Of a stretch of 24,768 nucleotides of DNA, positions 20,649-24,768 are shown one piece after another; position 1 is the first letter of the stretch, and every line of letters starts with the position of its first letter. The notes below the pieces were generated by a model that was given only the letters and a program-made list of their open reading frames with translations, did not search any database and was not told where the DNA came from. The DNA is from a virus, in the IMG/VR virus record IMGVR_UViG_3300025102_000272, positions 1-24,768 of that record. The stretch is one strand, 5' to 3'. A program made the translations under genes and the position numbers.

Positions 20649-21458
20649 ATGTCAAATGTAATTAAGCTAAAGCGAGGAACAAGCACACCTACCACCAGCA
20701 ATATTGTTGATGGTGAGGTTGCTGTTGATACTTCTGCAAAGAAATTATATATAAGAGATAGCAGCACTATTAAAGAGATAGGAGGAGGTCTACAAAATGT
20801 TTCTGAAGATACTTCACCTCAGTTAGGTGGGGCACTTGATGTTAATGGTCAAGATATTGTTACGACATCAAATGCAGACATTGAACTAGCTCCAGATGGT
20901 ACAGGTAAAACAGTATTAAAAGGCAATACAAATCCGGGCACACTGGTTTTTAATTGTGAAAGTAATTCACACGGACAAACAGTAAAGGCTCAACCTCATA
21001 GTGCTTCTGTAACTAATGCTTTAACTTTGCCCGCAGGAGCAGATCAAGAAATTGTAGGCACAGTAGCAACTCAAACACTTACTAATAAAACGTTGACATC
21101 TCCTGTCTTAAATACAGGTGTTTCAGGTTCGGCAATATTAGATGAAGACAATATGGCAAGCAACAGTGCAACACAACTTGCCACGCAGCAGTCAATAAAA
21201 GCGTATGTAGATGCAAATTCTGGAGGAGGTGGATCTACCAGTCCGGGCGGTTCTAATACACAGGTTCAATACAACAACTCTGGATCGTTTGGGGGTAGTA
21301 GCAATATGACATTTGATGGTACAAACTTAGCTGTTACAGGAACAGTTGCGGCTGCTAGTCCTGCTGTTGCTACTGCGGGTTTAAGGAAAATCCATGCTTC
21401 ATCATCTGCCCCCGGAAATTCGGACGGCAGTGTAGGTGATCTTTGGGTGAAATTCTAA
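20649..21458 (+). CDS. Tail fibre protein, 269 aa
   Basis: 269 residues, three bases after the previous stop. The N-terminal domain SNVIKLKRGTSTPTTSNIVDGEVAVDTSAKKLYIRDSS is paralogous to the start of the 391-residue protein. Then come SPQLGGALDVNGQDIVTTSNADIELAPDGTGKTVLKG, NPGTLVFNCESNSHGQTVKAQPHSASVTNALTLPAG and TVATQTLTNKTLTSPVLNTG, repeat modules widespread in marine phage fibres. A glycine-rich hinge (NSGGGGSTSPGGSN) leads to TQVQYNNSGSFGGSSNMTFDGTNLAVTGTV and an end SSAPGNSDGSVGDLWVKF, which often occurs just before a receptor-binding or tip gene. It probably forms the middle of a fibre to which the following 890-residue protein attaches. Confidence 0.75.
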   Translation: MSNVIKLKRGTSTPTTSNIVDGEVAVDTSAKKLYIRDSSTIKEIGGGLQNVSEDTSPQLGGALDVNGQDIVTTSNADIELAPDGTGKTVLKGNTNPGTLVFNCESNSHGQTVKAQPHSASVTNALTLPAGADQEIVGTVATQTLTNKTLTSPVLNTGVSGSAILDEDNMASNSATQLATQQSIKAYVDANSGGGGSTSPGGSNTQVQYNNSGSFGGSSNMTFDGTNLAVTGTVAAASPAVATAGLRKIHASSSAPGNSDGSVGDLWVKF

Positions 21459-21464
21459 TTTTTT

Positions 21465-24137
21465 ATGACTGTTTTTTACGTTGATCCCGAAGGCGAAGCT
21501 GGAGATGGAACAGGCTCCAGTTTTGCTAATCGTGCAGTAGGAACTAATAGCACCAATTCAACAATTCTAAGTAATATTGCCGCAGGTGATGAGGTAAGAA
21601 TCAAGAAAAGTCCAGACCCTACGTCTCTAGGTACGGGTGTTGTTAACGATAAGTGGGCTGATGGTTCGTACTACATGAAAGATATTAATAGTGTTCAAAC
21701 GTGGAGTACAACGGCAGGTGCTAGTGTTTTTTACGCTTGGAGTCACAGGATAGCGACAGGCGATTTTATTTATATTCAGAATGAGACTGCTTTATCTACT
21801 CATAGAATTAATGGGATTTGGCAATGTACGAAAGTAGATGATAATTATTTTAAATTAGATGGCTATGTTGCTGCCTCTACAAGCCAAGGAAGTATATCGG
21901 GGGCTGATTACAGCATTATTTCTGGAGGTTGCTACAAGTTAAATACCAGTAACGTCACCAAGATGTTGATGGGTGGAAATGATGTTGACTATACAAATAA
22001 CGTAAGACCAACTTGGACTACAACAAGTGATTGCACTTACGCACAACAGACAACTCCTACAAGTAATTGGAGTAGTAGCGGTGCAGATTGTTTATATCCT
22101 CCAATCTCTGACCGTTTTACGATCAATGCAAATACCAGTGCAGGGAAAGTTGCTCATGTTCAACTTGACTCAACACTAGATCTCTCTGCCTATCAACAGA
22201 TTTCTATAATTATCAATCAAGATTCGGCTAATGCCAATGTAAATGGCAATATAAAAGTTTGTTTATGTAGTGATAATAGTGGAGATACGATTGTTGATGA
22301 GGCTGTTCAAAAATTCAACTATAACAATACAAGCTACAATAATAATTTATGGTGGCATAACACGGAAAATACGGGAGCTGCTTTAGGTTCAAGTATTAAT
22401 TCAATCGCTATATATGTTACGAATACACATACCAGTCAAATGGTATTTAATATCAATAGTTTAATTGTTTCAAAAAGTGCTTCGTCTAATGATTGTCTAA
22501 CTTATAATTCTTTAGTCGGATTAAATACAACTGCTGATCCTTTTTGGCACTCAGTTGGTTATATAAGAAACGATATAATTGTTTTAGAAAAGACCAATAA
22601 AAACAGAGGTACACCTGCTTATACTTATTACTCAGGAGTAGGTTATTACACTTCTGTTAATAGTAATTCTGCGACTATATATGTTAGACAGCCCTTAATA
22701 TTTGGAGCCATTAGAGAGACATGGGGATCTCAATTTAGTAATGGAATATTATATTTTAGTTCCAATAGCGGAGCAAGTGGAAATCCTATTGTTGTATCAG
22801 GAGGGTGGGATACCAGTGCAATGAGCAATCAAACTGGGAGTACTTTTGTTGACATGAAATGCGGTCAGGAAGAATTTATTTATATGAATAATTGCAGTTA
22901 TATTCAATTCTCTAAATTAGGTGCTGTCAGATTTTATACGGGTGTTTTTAGTAATGGAAATTACAATACTGGAACGTCGAATTATGTTGAGATGACAGAT
23001 ATTGATGTTATTTGTTGCGACCAAAGTGGTGCTGATCTTTATAGTACTAAATTCAATAAATTAAAGATAAACTTCTCATACGGTGGTCAAAATAACAGAG
23101 GCATTTCTCTTCAACAAATAGGGATTGCCTCTGGAGCAAATAAAGCTGATTTTGTTTTAAAAGGTCGAGCCTTGCGGAATGGTGGAGGCTATGGAGTTTA
23201 TATAAATCATTGGGTTCCTGAGTTCTTACATTTCCATACAATTGATATGAGAGGTTTGTCAGCACAAGGTTTGAGAATAACTTCCATAAATGATATGGAA
23301 ATAGAGAATTATTACGGAGGATGTATGCAGCAACTTAATAGTGGTTCAAATGATGGTTCTTTAGTCGTTCATTCAGATGTTGGAGGGAATATTGTCATGA
23401 ACAATGTTTATATCGAGGGTGGTACTTATGCCATGAAGTTAGCTTCTGGAATAACGATAAATAATTTACAACATACTATTTTGACTGATACGGATAAAAT
23501 GATGGGAACGGGAGGTGGTTATAGCATTTGGAATACTAATTCCAATCCTAATCAGCCTGTAGTTGTTTTAGGAGGGCAAGTTGCAAAAGAAATAAGACCT
23601 CAATCTAACTCTTATATGAAGTTACATAATTTGGCAATGAATATGACTGGCACAGAAATAGGTACAGGTGGGCTTTCTAATGGTTATGTATGGGCTTCCG
23701 ATTATGACCAAACATCAGGCGATTTAAGATCTTTCTATAAAAACCATACTGTCTATGCTGAAACATCTACAACGCAACCGGGTAGCGGTACAGCTTGGAA
23801 GCAAGAATTGGATTCTGGTTTAGGTACTACGAGTACAACACCTCAAGAATTTTCACTTGGGAAAGTTGCTGTTAATGGAGGAAGCCAACTAACAGTTTCC
23901 ATTTATGTGAGACGATCATCTACAAATGTTTTTCCGGGTATTCATATAAAGAAGAATGGTTTGATTGGGGTTACAAGTGACGTTTCGGCATATATAACTG
24001 CGGCGGCTGATACTTGGCAACAAATCTCTGCAAGCTGTACTCCTACAGCAGCAGGAGTTTTAGAAATCACACTTGGAGCGTATCGTGCCGGAACTGGTGA
24101 TTCTTTTTACGATACCTTTAGTGCTACTCAAGCATAA
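21465..24137 (+). CDS. Large beta-rich tail protein, probable receptor- or glycan-binding, 890 aa
   Basis: 890 residues, six bases after the previous stop. The start TVFYVDPEGEAGDGTGSSFANRAVG...NIAAGDEVRIKKS resembles the first rungs of pectate-lyase-type beta-helix proteins. Residues 85-140 (FYAWSHRIATGDFIYIQNET..HRINGIWQCTKVDDNYFKLDG) match the FCCH-like module (tGD.v.i....ingtw.v..v....f.ldG). Residues 195-340 look like a carbohydrate-binding jelly roll (AHVQLDSTLDLSAYQQISIIIN, SINSIAIYVTNTH). About 430-740 is asparagine-, glycine- and serine-rich, compatible with a long beta-helix. The last 145 residues (PQEFSLGKVAVNGGSQLTVSIYVRR, ADTWQQISASCTPTAAGVLEITLGAYRAG) resemble another jelly roll. 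I see no certain catalytic residues, so depolymerase activity is possible but not shown. Confidence 0.65.
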   Translation: MTVFYVDPEGEAGDGTGSSFANRAVGTNSTNSTILSNIAAGDEVRIKKSPDPTSLGTGVVNDKWADGSYYMKDINSVQTWSTTAGASVFYAWSHRIATGDFIYIQNETALSTHRINGIWQCTKVDDNYFKLDGYVAASTSQGSISGADYSIISGGCYKLNTSNVTKMLMGGNDVDYTNNVRPTWTTTSDCTYAQQTTPTSNWSSSGADCLYPPISDRFTINANTSAGKVAHVQLDSTLDLSAYQQISIIINQDSANANVNGNIKVCLCSDNSGDTIVDEAVQKFNYNNTSYNNNLWWHNTENTGAALGSSINSIAIYVTNTHTSQMVFNINSLIVSKSASSNDCLTYNSLVGLNTTADPFWHSVGYIRNDIIVLEKTNKNRGTPAYTYYSGVGYYTSVNSNSATIYVRQPLIFGAIRETWGSQFSNGILYFSSNSGASGNPIVVSGGWDTSAMSNQTGSTFVDMKCGQEEFIYMNNCSYIQFSKLGAVRFYTGVFSNGNYNTGTSNYVEMTDIDVICCDQSGADLYSTKFNKLKINFSYGGQNNRGISLQQIGIASGANKADFVLKGRALRNGGGYGVYINHWVPEFLHFHTIDMRGLSAQGLRITSINDMEIENYYGGCMQQLNSGSNDGSLVVHSDVGGNIVMNNVYIEGGTYAMKLASGITINNLQHTILTDTDKMMGTGGGYSIWNTNSNPNQPVVVLGGQVAKEIRPQSNSYMKLHNLAMNMTGTEIGTGGLSNGYVWASDYDQTSGDLRSFYKNHTVYAETSTTQPGSGTAWKQELDSGLGTTSTTPQEFSLGKVAVNGGSQLTVSIYVRRSSTNVFPGIHIKKNGLIGVTSDVSAYITAAADTWQQISASCTPTAAGVLEITLGAYRAGTGDSFYDTFSATQA

Positions 24138-24139
24138 CT

Positions 24140-24385
24140 ATGACTTACGAAATTCTTTCTACAACTGATGCTGCAAGAGGTCTTAAGTATTACACAGTTA
24201 AAGTAAGTGATACTTACAACAAGAAATTAAAAATGCCTAACAATTCAACTCAAGCTGAGATAGATGCGGTTGTAGACGAGGAGTTAGAAAAAGAAAGAAT
24301 TGAAGACGAAAGAAAAGCAACAATGGATAAAGCCATTGAAGAGGCTTATGCACCTTTGGAGGTAAGAAATGGCACTTCCGAGTAA
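24140..24385 (+). CDS. Small acidic helical protein, 81 aa
   Basis: 81 residues, two bases after the previous stop, with no obvious ribosome site, so likely translated by coupling. Residues 1-33 (TYEILSTTDAARGLKYYTVKVSDTYNKKLKMP) look like beta strands; 38-71 is a highly charged helix (AEIDAVVDEELEKERIEDERKATMDKAIEEAY). The 3' end contains a strong Shine-Dalgarno sequence (GGAGG, 24358-24362) for the next gene, which starts inside it. I do not recognise a family with certainty. Its place after the large tip protein suggests a tail-fibre assembly chaperone or a small attached subunit; this is inference from context only. Confidence 0.6.
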   Translation: MTYEILSTTDAARGLKYYTVKVSDTYNKKLKMPNNSTQAEIDAVVDEELEKERIEDERKATMDKAIEEAYAPLEVRNGTSE

Positions 24386-24671
24386 GTCCAATGTTGAAAG
24401 TTTAGATTATATAGATTGGAGTCTACCTTCAGTTTTTGTTGACGCAAAAGCAGCAGTCAATAGCTATTCGTTAGATGTAGTCGAGTGGTCTTTACCTGTT
24501 ATTTGTACATCCGCAGGTGCAGCCCCAGTTGATCCAACAAATATTATTTACATAAAAACTGGTGCGTCTACTTGGTCGCAAGCCTCCAATATTTATTTAA
24601 AAACTGGAGCTAGTACATGGACAGAAGTAGATGATGTGTATATTAAGACTGACTCTGGCTGGAATAGCTAA
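24369..24671 (+). CDS. Repetitive small virion protein with KTGASTW repeats, 100 aa
   Basis: 100 residues from ATG 24369, six bases after GGAGG and overlapping the previous gene by 17 bases. The first half holds two related segments, SLDYIDWSLPSVF and SLDVVEWSLPVIC. The second half holds three units of one repeat: IIYIKTGASTWSQA, NIYLKTGASTWTEV, DVYIKTDSGWNS. Such (I/V)Y(I/L)KT..STW repeats recur in phage tail and fibre proteins and form beta hairpins that pack in trimers. There is no signal peptide. The likely role is a small fibre-end or baseplate decoration. Its TAA overlaps the next ATG (TAATG at 24669-24673). Confidence 0.6.
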   Translation: MALPSKSNVESLDYIDWSLPSVFVDAKAAVNSYSLDVVEWSLPVICTSAGAAPVDPTNIIYIKTGASTWSQASNIYLKTGASTWTEVDDVYIKTDSGWNS

Positions 24672-24768
24672 TGCAAAAAGTCATCAACACTCTATCTATC
24701 ATTTCCTTTACTGCTTTTTTAGCAGGTCTTGGGGGTCTTGGGTATGGTTGGTTTAATAGACAGAAGTT
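24671..24768 (+). CDS. Small membrane-anchored protein, 3' end missing
   Basis: The frame starts at ATG 24671, overlapping the previous stop, and runs off the right edge after 32 codons. The visible product MQKVINTLSIISFTAFLAGL, then GGLGYGWFNRQK, is one hydrophobic N-terminal segment (about residues 5-26, with a GLGGLGYG glycine patch) followed by basic residues, so an N-terminal membrane anchor with a cytoplasmic or periplasmic body. It could be a lysis-associated protein (holin or spanin part) or the short single-pass protein often found after marine phage fibre genes. The visible part does not decide between these. Confidence 0.6.
   Translation, partial: MQKVINTLSIISFTAFLAGLGGLGYGWFNRQK

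Overview
The window is one strand-uniform block of tailed-phage structural genes. Every supportable gene lies on the + strand, and junctions are mostly one to four bases of overlap (TAATG, ATGA, GTGA, TTGA). Gene order is the classical siphovirus one: capsid scaffold (5' end cut off), major capsid protein, head-tail connector, head closure, tail completion, tail terminator, tail tube, tail-assembly chaperone pair, tape measure, distal tail/gpL-like, NlpC/P60-like gpK homologue, gpJ-like tail-tip protein, then an accessory tail and fibre region running to the right edge. No portal, terminase, lysis, replication, integration, tRNA, CRISPR or transposon sequence is present, and no gap exceeds about 100 bases.

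The base composition is AT-leaning. Fibre modules of the kinds NxI(K/R)(L/I)KR, QTLTNKTLTSP, GLDVKASVRVATTSNG and KTGASTW, and the two-protein chaperone ending in ELLAWSAYF, are familiar to me from marine cyanophages and related ocean viromes. The best guess is therefore a marine siphovirus of a picocyanobacterium or a similar host. This is recognition from memory, not a database search.

Layout: 1-1663 capsid (scaffold, MCP), closed by a strong terminator near 1692-1728. 1764-3727 tightly coupled neck and tail-completion genes. 3728-3804 a structured leader. 3805-4587 tail tube plus terminator (4609-4638). 4644-8471 promoter-like element, chaperone G and T frames, and a 1078-residue tape measure that would imply a tail of very roughly 160 nm. 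8468-13498 tail-tip module. 13525-14831 two further proteins that look tail-tube-like. 14871-24671 a long series of repetitive fibre proteins, including an S74 self-cleaving fibre and an 890-residue beta-rich protein that is the likeliest receptor-binding or glycan-binding component. The right edge cuts a small membrane protein.

The least explained signal is a degenerate dyad related to AAACYCAACTTGGTTAAGT. It recurs at most of the true intergenic gaps, usually a few bases after a TATAAT-like hexamer and just before a start codon. Other points are a correlation between C-terminal GGx(F/Y) tails and a paralogous N-terminal domain in the next gene (three junctions of three), an NlpC/P60-like protein with no histidine after its cysteine, and a chaperone pair whose second frame would need a +1 or -2 shift instead of the usual -1.
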